Shown here: positions 23,056 to 34,562 of the stretch, in pieces
Numbering within the stretch: the stretch's first letter is position 1
Layout of the letters: each line of letters starts with the position of its first letter
NCBI GenBank assembly: GCA_949317995.1
Contig: OX439043.1
Span: 58,793,339-58,857,338, forward strand
Source: Acholoe squamosa
Taxonomy: Eukaryota > Annelida > Polychaeta > Phyllodocida > Polynoidae
Direction of reading: 5' to 3'
Length of the DNA: 64,000 nucleotides
Notes under the pieces: generated by a model
What the model saw: only the letters and a program-made list of their open reading frames with translations
Databases searched by the model: none
Told to the model about the DNA's origin: nothing
Program-made: the position numbers and the translations under genes

Positions 23056-24198
23056 TTAACCGGTATATATAGTCACCCCTAGTTAACTTATAACAAGGAG
23101 GGTGACGGAAGTAATAAACTTGCATGGTTGCTTTGGAATCAGCTACTTGTATATATAGGCTAATCCGTTTACTTGCTATCAGTATCAGAGAGATATGTAT
23201 ACAAGTGCATTAGATGGCTGCAACCACCTACTTTGGAAATGTCATTATCAATTAGGTATTGATCTAACGAGTTAGGCCACTAAAAAAAACGTCATCAGCT
23301 TTACAGACCCGCCCGCACCATGTAAAAAGGGCCGCATTCTAGTTGGGTTTTTTTTTCAGATTATCTGTAAAAAAAAGGTGTAAAAATCCCACATCCACCA
23401 AGACATATCTCACATCTCAGCCATTATTTTGAGTAAAATGATAATTTAAACAGCATATTAACCCCCATTACCACATCTACAGCGTGCGTTTGTCGTTAAC
23501 ATGGTGTTATGAATTGATTCATTGAAAATAATAATTAAAAAAAGGTCTTTGACAATGACATTTACTGAATGATAAAAAAATAACCTCCCTCGTCACCCTG
23601 AACTCAAATAAAAATAATTTAAAAAAAGCCTCCCTTATTTTTCAGAAAAGTATCCGCAAAGCTGAAATTGACCTTATAGATATGTCATTAAGTCACCACA
23701 CAGTGTGCCTTTTCTGCATGTCAGGTTTTCCAAAGGGCAATGAAGAATTCTAGTATCTATAAGTATTGCCATCATTTTAGGGGTCTAATTTTATGACCTA
23801 ACTTATGAGACATTGCAACATTTATACTTCATGCCGTAAAGAAATATATAAAAAAGCACTCCGTCTGTCGTTTAAACATTGAGTTTGCAAAAGTTTCTAT
23901 TGATGCTGAGCACCTGATAATGTTGATTGATTAATTAGCGCCAATGGCCGAAGCAGAACAAGTGTATATAGGAACTCCACCAATGGCAATAATCACCATT
24001 GGCTGGAAATGGATCTAAGAGAGCTAATATATAATGGAAAAGGAGGAAACGAAAAACAAGATGAAGCGATTTCACTACTTAGGCCAATCCAGGTGATGCA
24101 AAATGTTCGAGAGGCACAGTGAATTCACACAAAATTGACCTCTTTAGGTAACCAGTTAACAGGGTAAGAGTGCAATTTTGCCAGTGACCATAGACTAC
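23056..24198. other. Intergenic, no gene seen
   Basis: A/T homopolymer runs near 23280-23640. No exon or RNA gene recognised. Confidence 0.4.
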
Positions 24199-24400
24199 TA
24201 CCGTAAATCCTTGCGTATAGGACGCCCCTCGCATATAGGACGCACCCTGACTTAGGGTAAACCATATATAGAATGCAACAGGGGTGATGTTTCGGTCATT
24301 TTAGTGCTGTTTCAAAGTGTAAAATACTCGCACATAGGATGCACCGTGACTGGAGCTAACCTTTATATGATGCACATCATGTATTTCTCATGTATAAGCC
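24199..24400. mobile_element. Decayed MITE of the CCGTAAAT..GTATA family
   Basis: It begins CTACCGTAAATCCTTGCGTA followed by TAGGACGC, and repeats TATAGGACGC / ACATAGGATGCACC four times, ending near TGTATAAGCCGCTT. The words match the better-preserved element at 48296-48551, but the right terminus is not clearly defined. Confidence 0.5.
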
Positions 24401-25561
24401 GCTTCAGTTGTTACGTGAGTAGCTAGTGAGCGTGCAGCCCTTTGTAGTTATTCAGCTAGCACTCATTAGATGGTCAAATTTAGCATTATAAATCTAATGG
24501 TGCACATTATAGAATAAGGTTTATTGTTTGTCTTAATGGCTCGTCTAGATCTTTTAGCACATTTAATGCATTTGACTCTTGTAGCTCATTTAATTCAGTT
24601 TGCTCTCCTTGGGTATACATGTACTTTTATCATTTGGCCCCACCAAGTAGTCTAGCTCTCTTCGGTTCATGCAGCTGATTTGACTTTGGGCCGATGAATG
24701 GCTCATTGAATACTTTGCTTCTAAGGGCTTATCTGGTGTTAGTGAGCTGTTAGTTTCGTTAATTCTTTGTTTTTCTCTCATCAAGCTCTTTTTCCTGTTG
24801 GACACAGAAAAGTGAATCAATGTTAAATAATTAGCTGACCAGCCAGTTTTGAGCACCGATTCAGTGTGCTGTACCCACTGGGTACTCTATAGATATATCT
24901 GCTTAGCCACATTCCTAGCCACTTTCCTGTGGTCAGGTTGTCAATGCTTATACTGTCCGTCAACACTATAGTCGAGGCTAAAAGATAACTGCTAGAATTG
25001 GGTATACATAAATTTGTATATCAACATTGGATTTCTATTTAAGATATATGTGGCCCTCACCGGCTTTTACAGTACCACATCTAATATCAGCTATCTCCTG
25101 ATAGTAGTATTTTAATTCATAACCTGCCTTAGTGTGACTCCACCATGACTTGTTGACGCTCATGAGGCAGGCGCTAATTGGTATACATTGTAGTAAATAA
25201 AAGGACTCTGCAGTCAGGAATATATGCCTAGTGCACTTCCCTTGTTGTTCAAACCTATTGACAAGGCAGTTCTGCCCCTTTATCATTGTGACAGGCAATT
25301 AATTGACAAATCAGCAGCAACAAGAAATATTCACTGTGGTGGTGATTCATTAGATGTTTTTAACCATATTCTAATTAGATATTGACCATCAATTATTAAT
25401 GGGTGCTGAGCAATTAATTACCACAGACCTATTTCATTGTGTATTGTATTCTATTGTTTATATGAGACCAGAGAAGCTTTCTGTGTGTTTACTGTTAACC
25501 AATGAGGGCTTTTACAAAATCAATTAGGATGTATAAATTATATAAATCAGACAGCTAATAG
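24401..25561. other. Intergenic, no gene seen
   Basis: No exon or RNA gene recognised on either strand. Confidence 0.4.
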
Positions 25562-26725
25562 AGTTGAGTTTGAAAATATTTTTATTTGGCTTAAGAATCA
25601 TAGTTACATACAATGTTCATCAAGACCAAAAGAACAACAGATACAGAAATCTATGTACATGCACATGGGTATCAAAGTAATACAATATTTCGTACAATAA
25701 ATTTTTCAAATACTCATTATAACATGTATTTATCACAGGGCTTCCTAAATAGTAACACCTCAAACTTAGAATTGAGACTCAATATTAGGCCTATTGCAGT
25801 ATTGGCTAATCAGTAAATCTTTACCACCTGTAAACCAAGTTAACATTTTCTAACTCTTCCAGAAAGGCATCCCTGGTTTTCTTTTTTTTTTTTGTGTACT
25901 ACCAGCTGGTCCCACAAGTAGATACCTTTAGCTAATGGACTTTTATCATAAAGGGTCAGTCTTGCCCTATGTCTTATAAATAAAATCCTATCGTTACTTC
26001 TCAGTACTCTACGGGGGGCAGCCACAAACTCTGGGTGTTTAGAAAGCTTGAACATTAAACTCAACAGACTGCGAGTCCTTCGCTCAAACAACCATTTGCA
26101 TGAGGAGTTCGTATGCAAATCAACCCTAGACATATCAGTTGGGTCCCATATGCCAAGGCATATTCTTAGACAGTGATTCTGCAGTGTTTGTAGATGTTTC
26201 TTCCATCTCTTCAAGGTCCCATCGGTGATGATGTCACCATAATCAAAGGATGGGAAAACCATCTGTTTGTACAGCAAGACTGATAAATTACAGTCCACAT
26301 ATTTGCACACTTGTCGCAATTGATACATTTTAGCTTTCACATTGGTTTTTATTTTATCACAAAACTTCTTCCAGTTTAGACACTCATCAATATCTACACC
26401 CAGATATGAAAAAGCACTGACTTGCTCTAACTCTCTCTCATGAAGGAAAATACCACAGTTCCTTAAATCAAGCTCAGCATTGTCTATGTGGCACTACATT
26501 ATTTTGTTTTTTTTTCTACATTTATTGTCAATTTAAAAACATCACACCACATAGAGATTTGCTCCAGATCCATCTGTAGTTGTTCTGCCATGGACTCACA
26601 GTCAGAACCATTTAAATAGATCACAAGATCATCGGCATAAAGTATATATTTACATGAATTTATAATTTGTGTTACTGAATCTATATAAATTAAGAAAAGT
26701 AGAATACTCAGAACTGATAGTTAGG
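25562..26725 (-). pseudogene. Broken LINE copy (RT C-terminal half)
   Basis: Minus-strand translation starts inside the RT (LLFLIYIDSVT, then ILYADDLVIYLNGSD with the YADD box), continues through [57 protein letters not shown] and KSPLAKGIYLWDQL, and ends in a 3' UTR terminating ATTTTCAAACTCAA. At least one stop and one frame change interrupt it. It is 5'-truncated, as expected for a LINE. The same TTTTCAAACTCAA tail ends the copy at 47650-48737, so the two are one family, distinct from the (CTA)n-tailed element at 6-9 kb. Confidence 0.82.
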
Positions 26726-28399
26726 GTTTCATATAGAATGGGCTGCATTCTATATCAAATTATAGTTAAACGAAATTCCATGGTGATTTTGGTGTAGTTC
26801 ACTCATTTTCACTTTTCTAAATGTTCTCCCAGAGTTAGTTTTGACAGACTGACACCACAAGGACTGGCTCTAGGCCTATGTATCCCTTCTGAGACAAAAT
26901 ATGGACCCAGACATGGAAGAATCCTATTCCATGCCCTTCAAAACAAACTTGAATTGGAAAAAAAGTGATGGTGGGCAAATATGGAAAAGAACGGAAACCT
27001 TTTAGTATGATAGAAAACTCCCACATAGCCTTCAATAGCTGTGGGTCAAAAGTCACAAGTCACAACTATTACCTCTCCCAATAGAGAAAGTCATATTTTG
27101 AGGCATGAATTGTAACATGTGATAATGATTGAAATATTGCATTTTGAACATGATTTCTTATCATCAGGGAATAATTGTTAATATTAATCATTTTGATTTG
27201 AATGAGTTTTCTCAGTTATTCAGTGTTGAAAAGTTATTTTACCCATAGGGTGTGCTCACAGCCTTTCATGGTTTTTGGGATCATAAGGGATTGTGACTTG
27301 TGACTCACTTAAGTTACAACTGATCAGGGACAGGTTTTGCAAAGTCACAGGAGGAACAGGTTTTGTGGCATAAGGAATCATAACGAAATCTCATGAGGAA
27401 TGCTCTCCTGGACAGGATGACTGGCATCTATCAAAACCTCGATTAGATAAACCAATATCACACCGTTCCATCACACTTTTGTTCTGCTGAATATTGTAGA
27501 CATTCAATTGTTGAAGTCTATGATATAGCGTCGTATGTATACACATAAACTGATTAGTTCAGAGGAAGGGAGGCAGTCCATCAAAATATTTCTAATATAA
27601 CTATTAATCGTAGATAACATTGAAGACCCTGTCACATGTAGCCTACCCCGGTAGCTATGGAGAGATTTGGGACATAGTATTGAGATATATAGTACAAGTA
27701 CAATTATTCACTCTTCTCTGCCCAAGTTGTTGTTTCCTCTTAAAATGTCATTGGCTTACTGCTGCCTCTTGAACCAGGAAATGGTGTCATATTTGCATTC
27801 CCCAAGTACATTTGTACTAGTAAATCAGTTAACTGCTTGCTGGTGATATTTATCTTTCCTCACAGAACGTAATGCAAGGTTCATAATGCTATTCAGCTGT
27901 AATGATGTTGAAATAAGAATGATACCAGAGTTGATACACATTAAATTTATTCATCAATAGGGATGGTCAGGGTCTGGAACGTTCAGGTATGAGATTTGTA
28001 GCCATTCATGATTTCATTATCATTATACAGTATGACCGCTGTCAGGCTAATACTCGGTGATAGATTGTCAAAGCTATATATGATGTTGTTGTTTTTTTTT
28101 GTCCTATAAAATAGGCAATTATTATAACTGCACATGGCAATTTTCTGTTACAATATGAAGACAGGATATACAAGATTGGAGACATTTGTTTCCTGGAATA
28201 GATATAAAAACAGTTTCACAAAAAGCATATTGGCATCATGTTGTATGTCGGTAATTCCAGTTAATTATTATAAAGCATTGTATGATTTCAAGAAATCTCT
28301 AGTACAATATAATTCTAATCACATATATAGTCATTTCAATTTACCTGCCTGCCACTTTAAGAACATTTCTATAAACAATGTGAACAGGGATGAAATTAT
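26726..28399. other. Intergenic; inverted GTCACAAGTCACAA pair
   Basis: No gene. GTCACAAGTCACAA at about 27050 and TTGTGACTTGTGAC at about 27295 form an inverted pair about 245 bp apart, possibly the ends of a small foldback element. Confidence 0.4.
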
Positions 28400-28921
28400 T
28401 TACATTTGATGATAATGAACAGGTTAACATATGTTTCTCTTTAACTTTAAATGGTAATGTATGAGCTGATGGATCACTCTTCATCTCTTTTGGACTAATA
28501 ATCACAGTTTTGTGTGGGGCATGAGTTAGTAATAAACATGGTAATTCGTTCCACAATCTTATACCTTTATAAAGTGGACTTTTTTTGAATGATTGAAGAC
28601 TATACCACCTTTCAAAGAAAACTATCTTATCATTCTGTCTTGTCCTCCTGTCTGTATGAGTATACAGTTCCACTAAGACTATTTTCTGTATCTGAGCCTT
28701 CCTATACATTAATGAAGTGAGCAGCTCCTTTCTCCATGCCTCCAGCATTGGTACTTCACATCTGGCATGCAGCCCTACAATAGTTTCATGTCTCTTTTTC
28801 ACCTTAGGACAGATTCTTAATCCCTGGTTTTGTATTATTTGTAACCTTGCAATATATGCTACATTAGCACAGTCAGTGATAAAGCAACAATAGTCAAATA
28901 TGGGGAGTATACACTGTGTTT
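28400..28921 (-). pseudogene. Broken LINE fragment (RT C-terminal region)
   Basis: Minus-strand translation reads ILPIFDYCCFITDCAN, LQIIQNQGLRICPKV, then KKRHETIVGLHARCEVPMLE and SPLYKGIRLWNELP, collinear with the C-terminal region of the intact ORF at 6-9 kb. Everything upstream of the FDY motif is missing, and the fragment stops short of a (TA)n tract at 28950. Confidence 0.72.
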
Positions 28922-28948
28922 ACTGGCATTACTTGAAAATAACGAAAA

Positions 28949-28949
<1 letters not shown>

Positions 28950-29014
<65 letters not shown>
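28950..29014. repeat. (TA)n microsatellite
   Basis: Pure TA run of about 65 bp. Confidence 0.96.
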
Positions 29015-29016
<2 letters not shown>

Positions 29017-30335
29017 CTATGCTTTACCAGTGCCTGTTCTTTATAAAAATAACACGGTAGAAATGATAAATGATCATTACATATCCCGTGATGTACTTCA
29101 ACACTTTAGTAGATCCATCATATTTTAGAAATATCACTGCCTGTAGGCCTACCCTTTTCCTACCTCGCATGCCATTCTGTCCCAGATATAGTGCAGTTTG
29201 TTAACTCGTGTCAGTTACTTGCCTGACTGTGACCATCATCATGTCCACCATGTTGCTGTCCATGGGAGAGATGCTAATTGGTTAGATAAGGTCATAGCGA
29301 GCATGTAATGAATAAAGGGCCCTGGGATCATAAATATTGTGTGGCTAATATCATCAGTCAGTCCATGCCGATGGGGCTGCTATGGCCTTAATTGGCTGTG
29401 GCAGTTGATGATAGAAAATGGATGTTAATTGATAGACTATAAGTTTAAAATGTTATCACAGGTAAATAATTAGGAGCCTTTTACATGTACTGATATTGAC
29501 CATGAACCATTATATTTTGCGCCATGCATTACCACCGTAATATTTGAAGGCCATGATGATCAGTCAATACAAAATGAACGAGGCCATTGCTGTCAAAATC
29601 ACTACTTGGCCAGCAGAAATGACCAGACTGCGGGACCAAATGAAGAGTTTGGTTCCAAAACACAATAAATCCATTCCAGATTTTCAGCAAACACCCATTT
29701 TTGTAGTGCTTATCTGAAGTTAATTTTAGTGCTACCCTAATGAATTCATTACTAAATGGACTCTGGACAGCCGAAAAATATTTTTCTCAAAGAAAATGGT
29801 TTTTTTTTTATATTACATTCAAGTATCTCTAATCTATAAGCTTTTACAATATTCGCCTCTTTTTCAAAATGGCGTTAATTGCGTTTTGGAATCAAACTGG
29901 CTGTAATCTTGGGACCTTGGGCTATATTTTGGTTTTCATGGCTTGCAATTATCAAGTATTTTACAGTCTAAAACAAACAGCATTACACTAAGATTTAAAG
30001 GGGTAAATGATTGAAATAGTGAGCTAATTATTGTTTTTCATCATTTCCTTCTTGACAAAAATGATCTTGAGAAACCTGGTCCTGCCAAAATCAGTCTGGA
30101 CCGAATGGCCTGTGGGGGGAAAAACTTTTCGTATAGACTGGATGATAACGATGATTAAACTCTAAATGCATTGTAAACAATGATAATAACTAAAATCACA
30201 ATAAATCAGCCCTTCCCATAAAATACCAGATAATATGGTGATTTACCATAGACTTTGACCTAGGAGGAATTTTCAATTTTTGTTTTGTTTTCAGTTTCTT
30301 GAAAATTTGCATAAAAATTTCTAAACTTAGATTAA
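29015..30335. other. Intergenic, no gene seen
   Basis: No exon, RNA gene or paired element recognised. Confidence 0.4.
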
Positions 30336-30781
30336 TCCCAGTGGGCACATCAACGTTGATTCAGCGTTGAGTCAACAATTGCAATGTATGCTTATCGACA
30401 GTTAATTCAGGGTTGAAATGTGTTTGAATTTAAAAGTTTAGCAAATCAACTGTAATTCAACATCTAACCATCAGTGCTGATTTAAGGTTTGTATTTCTAT
30501 GTTGATTCAAAATTGTTTCAATGTTGTTTCGATATTGATAGTTGGAGATTCTAAGTTGACATATCAATGTTGAATAAACATTGAAATCGATATTGACAAA
30601 ATCAACATTGAATTGTGAACAATATTTCAATGTTGATATGCCAACTGTTAATCTGCTGTACTTCTCTGTAAATAAGTAATAAAAAGAATGCTAGAATGGT
30701 GATCAACGTTTCGGTTTATTAATAACCCTTCATCAGGATGTCAACGTTGATTTAGGCCTAATGGTCTGTGTCCATTGGGAT
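30336..30781. mobile_element. TIR element rich in TCAACGTTGA / TTCAACATTGA words
   Basis: The ends are TCCCAGTGGGCACA and its near-inverse TGTGTCCATTGGGA. The interior is dense in (A/T)TCAA(C/T)(G/A)TTGA words in both orientations. Near the right end, the minus strand carries a hammerhead-ribozyme-like core (CTGATGA … GAAAC) flanked by 8-bp complementary arms. No coding. Confidence 0.65.
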
Positions 30782-33700
30782 GGAATGTTTACTATGGCAA
30801 CCAGAAATAAGCATATGTGTCAGTTTTGCATTAAAAAATGTTCTTTTAACCTTCCGAATATGGATTGTTTGTGCCCACAATAAAACCATTGAATTCAGCA
30901 TCAAAAATTAGCCTTATATATTTTATATCAAGTTTAGAATTATTTTGCAATGCTGGTAGCCAAATGGGGAATTAAAAGTCCCCCGTGTATGACCCTTGGT
31001 GAATCATGAATGTCTATATAAACGTAGCCAGGTGAGGGAAAACATGCCTCCTGGGGGAAATGGCTTTTTAATGTTTTAGTCAAAGGCTTAAAAATGAGAT
31101 ATCTTGAGTTAAAATATCCCTGGTAGTTTTGCTGTAATTGCTTGTCAAACCTAGGTAGGTGTGTAACTGAAAATGGCAAATAAGCTCTAAATTCATTATG
31201 TCCTATCATAGATACTAATAATGCAAAAAATATGGTTTTGTGGGGGGAAAAAAGCCAAAGAAATGTGATGTTTTTATCATAAAATTGGTTCTATAGGGAT
31301 TGCTTTAGCTCTGTTTCGGTTCTGGGTTCCTGAAGGAATTTCAAAAGTGAATTGTGGCAAAAAAAAACCCATTTGGAATAATGGAGTGGTTTCTATGGCA
31401 ACCAGAAATTGCGTTTTCTGCCAATTTTCTATGTTTCCGTGGCAACCAACACTCCAAAAATGGAACAGCTTCAGTGGAGATTAGCCTACAAATGGTGGCC
31501 ATTTATCAGAGAGATCTAAAATTTCTCAAAATGGACATTGATTTAGAGCTGTTAGGTTGACATCTCAGAAAAGTGACCCTAAGTGAGAAAGATTTTGGCA
31601 AAAAGTGACCCTTTCAGAGAGAAATTTCGACTAAAGAGTATGCTTGGCTACTGCACTTCCCTGTCAGCGCTAAGTATACCCACATCCACCCAGCTAGCAT
31701 TGGAAAGTAACTTCCGAATGTTACGTACAGTACATTCAGGTATCACTAATCTGCCAGCTTACTTACCATCCTACACACAGGAGAGTAGGATTTAGGACTG
31801 TTGTTCTTTAGGCCTACACTTAAAGCAATGTTTTCCGTGTTGCCATTCATGTCTATCAAATTTCCTTCTGGATATAGACTTCTACTCATATGTTACTCAG
31901 ATGCCCTAGTACGTAGGGCAGTAGGGTTATATTATAGGGACAGGAGAGGAAACTTCTAGATCCGCCCCTGGAGCATTTTACAGCCAACTATACCAGGATC
32001 TGCCCCAATTCCAGGACATCTCCCAATCCCCCCTGAGTACCACTCTGGTGTTGGACTGTATGACCAATCTGCTATGAACTTTAAAACATTTATAATGCAT
32101 GTTCCTACCCGCCCTCGTCGTGCACACCTCTCCATACTAATGGACTGAATATGGTGCTTCAGCCATGGGGTGGGATAGGGATGTCCAGGGGCCTATGTAA
32201 CCCAAGGCTATGAATTACTGAAACTACTGGAAACGACACTTTGCTTATCTATATCTGTTCATATATTCACTTGAACGGCTGATATGTTTAGTGTCTCCGC
32301 ACATTCATGGTAATATATTTAATATTGTTATAAATGTTATCTGAAATTTAAAAGCAGAAAGAAATCATGAAGGTCAATAATTTATGACTGTGTGATAGTT
32401 TACTATCTGCCATCTACCCATTGGCATGATCATTCCCTATTAAACGCTTGACCGTATACACATATCATTTTGCATGTGGCAGTGACATAACGAATCCACT
32501 CTATTACATGTTCATTGACCTGCCCCTGGAGGCAGCAAACTTGAAAAAAAAGGATATATAAAATAAGAAGTTAAAATTGGAGGAGAAAAAGAAGACACAC
32601 CTGGCTATTTACTCACTAATTCTCTGAAAGGGTTTCTACAACCTGTCTATCTACTAGTGGGGCTGTAGGATGTGTCACCAGATGGAGTAAAGTTAGGTGT
32701 GCACATGTGCCATGAATCACCAGCCTTAATGCTGTAATGGCTTAAATTGCCCATTTAGCAGGACCAGATCTAATGGCCAGTGCCATTCTGTGTGTCAGGG
32801 CAACCCGCTTTTAGCGCTTTACAAACGTGACCCTAAAACTACCAATGAATTCTATCTAGAATTAACAAAAACAAACAAAAGGAAGAAAATGACATTTTAT
32901 TTTGGACTGATTGTTTTTCTGGTGAAATAATTGTAATTTACAGGCCATTGTGCAGATAAATTAAAGTGCACAATGCATATTAATGCAGATGTGATTGCAG
33001 GGGTACGTATCAAGTCCTTCCTTGGAAACTAGGAAAAGCACTCTGCTAATATGAGGTATTATAACATTTACATGTCAGATGAGTAAAGGCTTTTCACCTA
33101 TAATTGAAATGAGAATGCATTACACAACATTTCCGGCCACACAATGAAGGGTCATTTTTAATTGTTCAAAGCTGTTCATGCGTAAAGAACCTAAATTGGT
33201 GGGATTATGACCGTATGGTATATAATTATTCAAAGAACTACGTAACATGGAGGAAGTTTATTCAGAATGGCAATGGCGATCACAAAACCGATATCCACGT
33301 TATCTTCTAAATTTATCAGTGAAGCCCATTTTCATAATTGTGGGTGAACTCAGTCAAAAGAAAGTCTGTCGATGAATCCCATTGTTGAGAGTTCAAACCC
33401 ATTCTGCAACTCCTTACTGAAATGTTTTTTAAAGAGATCCATTTTACCAGAACCTGGCAGGGGACTTGGTCTATCTCTGAATATTATTCCGAGCATGTCT
33501 TAAGACTCAGACCTCCAGCGTGTACACACCCTTAACCGTTCAAGGACCACGTAAGAAAATCATTATGAACCAAGCTACTCAATTGATATGTAATTGATAA
33601 TAACTGGAAGCTTTACTCGTTTATTATTATGTGAAGCAATCAATATGAAAGACAAGAGTATATACATCTGCTGGCGTATGGATAAATGGGAAGGGTACAT

Positions 33701-33898
33701 AGTGGCCGTTAAAACATCCATGGATTATTCGGTGCATCTTCTTGTCTCAGGCCAGATGGAAACAATGTTATGTGGTCATGACTTTGAAGAAATCTGAAAA
33801 AAAAAATGATAGCGGCATGAATTCATTTAATTTGAGTAAAACACCTTAGACCTGTGCTGTCAAGAAAAAAATGCCATAATGATATAGGGCGAAGGTGC
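30782..33898. other. Intergenic or 3' flank of the calmodulin-like gene
   Basis: No firm gene. A possible last exon of the EF-hand gene (minus, about 32811-32851: acceptor GATAG, then EFIGSFRVTFVKR and stop) is phase-compatible, but its acceptor is weak and its sequence does not match a typical calmodulin tail. Treat it as speculation. Confidence 0.3.
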
Positions 33899-33966
33899 GT
33901 CTCTGTATGGAGACCCAAGGCCCGAGGTCCAAAGGACCTCAGGCCTTCAGTCTCTGGAACAGAGAC
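33899..33966. other. Three adjacent perfect or near-perfect hairpins
   Basis: GTCTC/GAGAC (33899-33914), a 13-of-14 bp stem AAGGCCCGAGGTCC / GGACCTCAGGCCTT with a 3-nt loop (33917-33947), and GTCTCTG/CAGAGAC with a GAA loop (33950-33966). The first and third arms are also complementary to each other, so the whole can fold as one closed multibranch structure. Confidence 0.75.
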
Positions 33967-34322
33967 AAACTGGAGCTCCTTCTCTACATTCTGACATGAA
34001 AAATAACTTTAATTTTCCTCAAAAATAATCACCAAATAAGACCGAAATGCTGCAAACCGGAAGTAGTTCTCCCAAGGAATGCTGGGTCCCCTGACCCAAC
34101 ACTGGCTCTCGACAAATCAGATTGCATGAAAGCTGAGCCCACTGCACTCGAGTGTTAGAACAGGTCAGTCTGGCTCCCGGGTTCCGGGTGTGTGTGTGTG
34201 TGTGTGTTTTTTTATAGTAGAGACTCTTCTGTACATGCACTTTGCCCTGCCATTTTAGTAGCCCTTAATAAAAGGACATCATTTTATATGAATATGACTT
34301 GCATCTGATGGAACATCATTAC

Positions 34323-34562
34323 CTTTATACTCGATCATGCCATTTTTGTTGGAGTCTGCATGTCTTATCATCTCCTCTATTTCCTCCTCAGTAAGGTTCT
34401 CACCAAGGTTGCTCATGACTCGGTGTAGTTCAGCTGTCGGAATGAAGCCCTTCCCCTCACGGTCAAACACTCTGAACGCCTCCCTGATCTCTTCCTCATC
34501 ATCAGGGCTCCTGTGTTTTGCAAACATGGTCAGAAACTCCTCAAAGCTGATGGTGCCATTCT
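34323..34562 (-). CDS. Calmodulin-like gene, exon 4 (EF2-EF4)
   Basis: 240 bp, phase 1 to 1, encoding [37 protein letters not shown] and [20 protein letters not shown]. Acceptor CACTTTCAG, donor GTAATG. Confidence 0.92.

Noticed and set aside
32811..32851. Last exon of the calmodulin-like gene
   Set aside because: Phase fits, but the acceptor lacks a good pyrimidine tract directly before it and the peptide does not resemble a calmodulin tail; kept only as a remark.
33594..33797. 67-codon plus-strand ORF
   Set aside because: No splice context, domain or composition supporting a gene.
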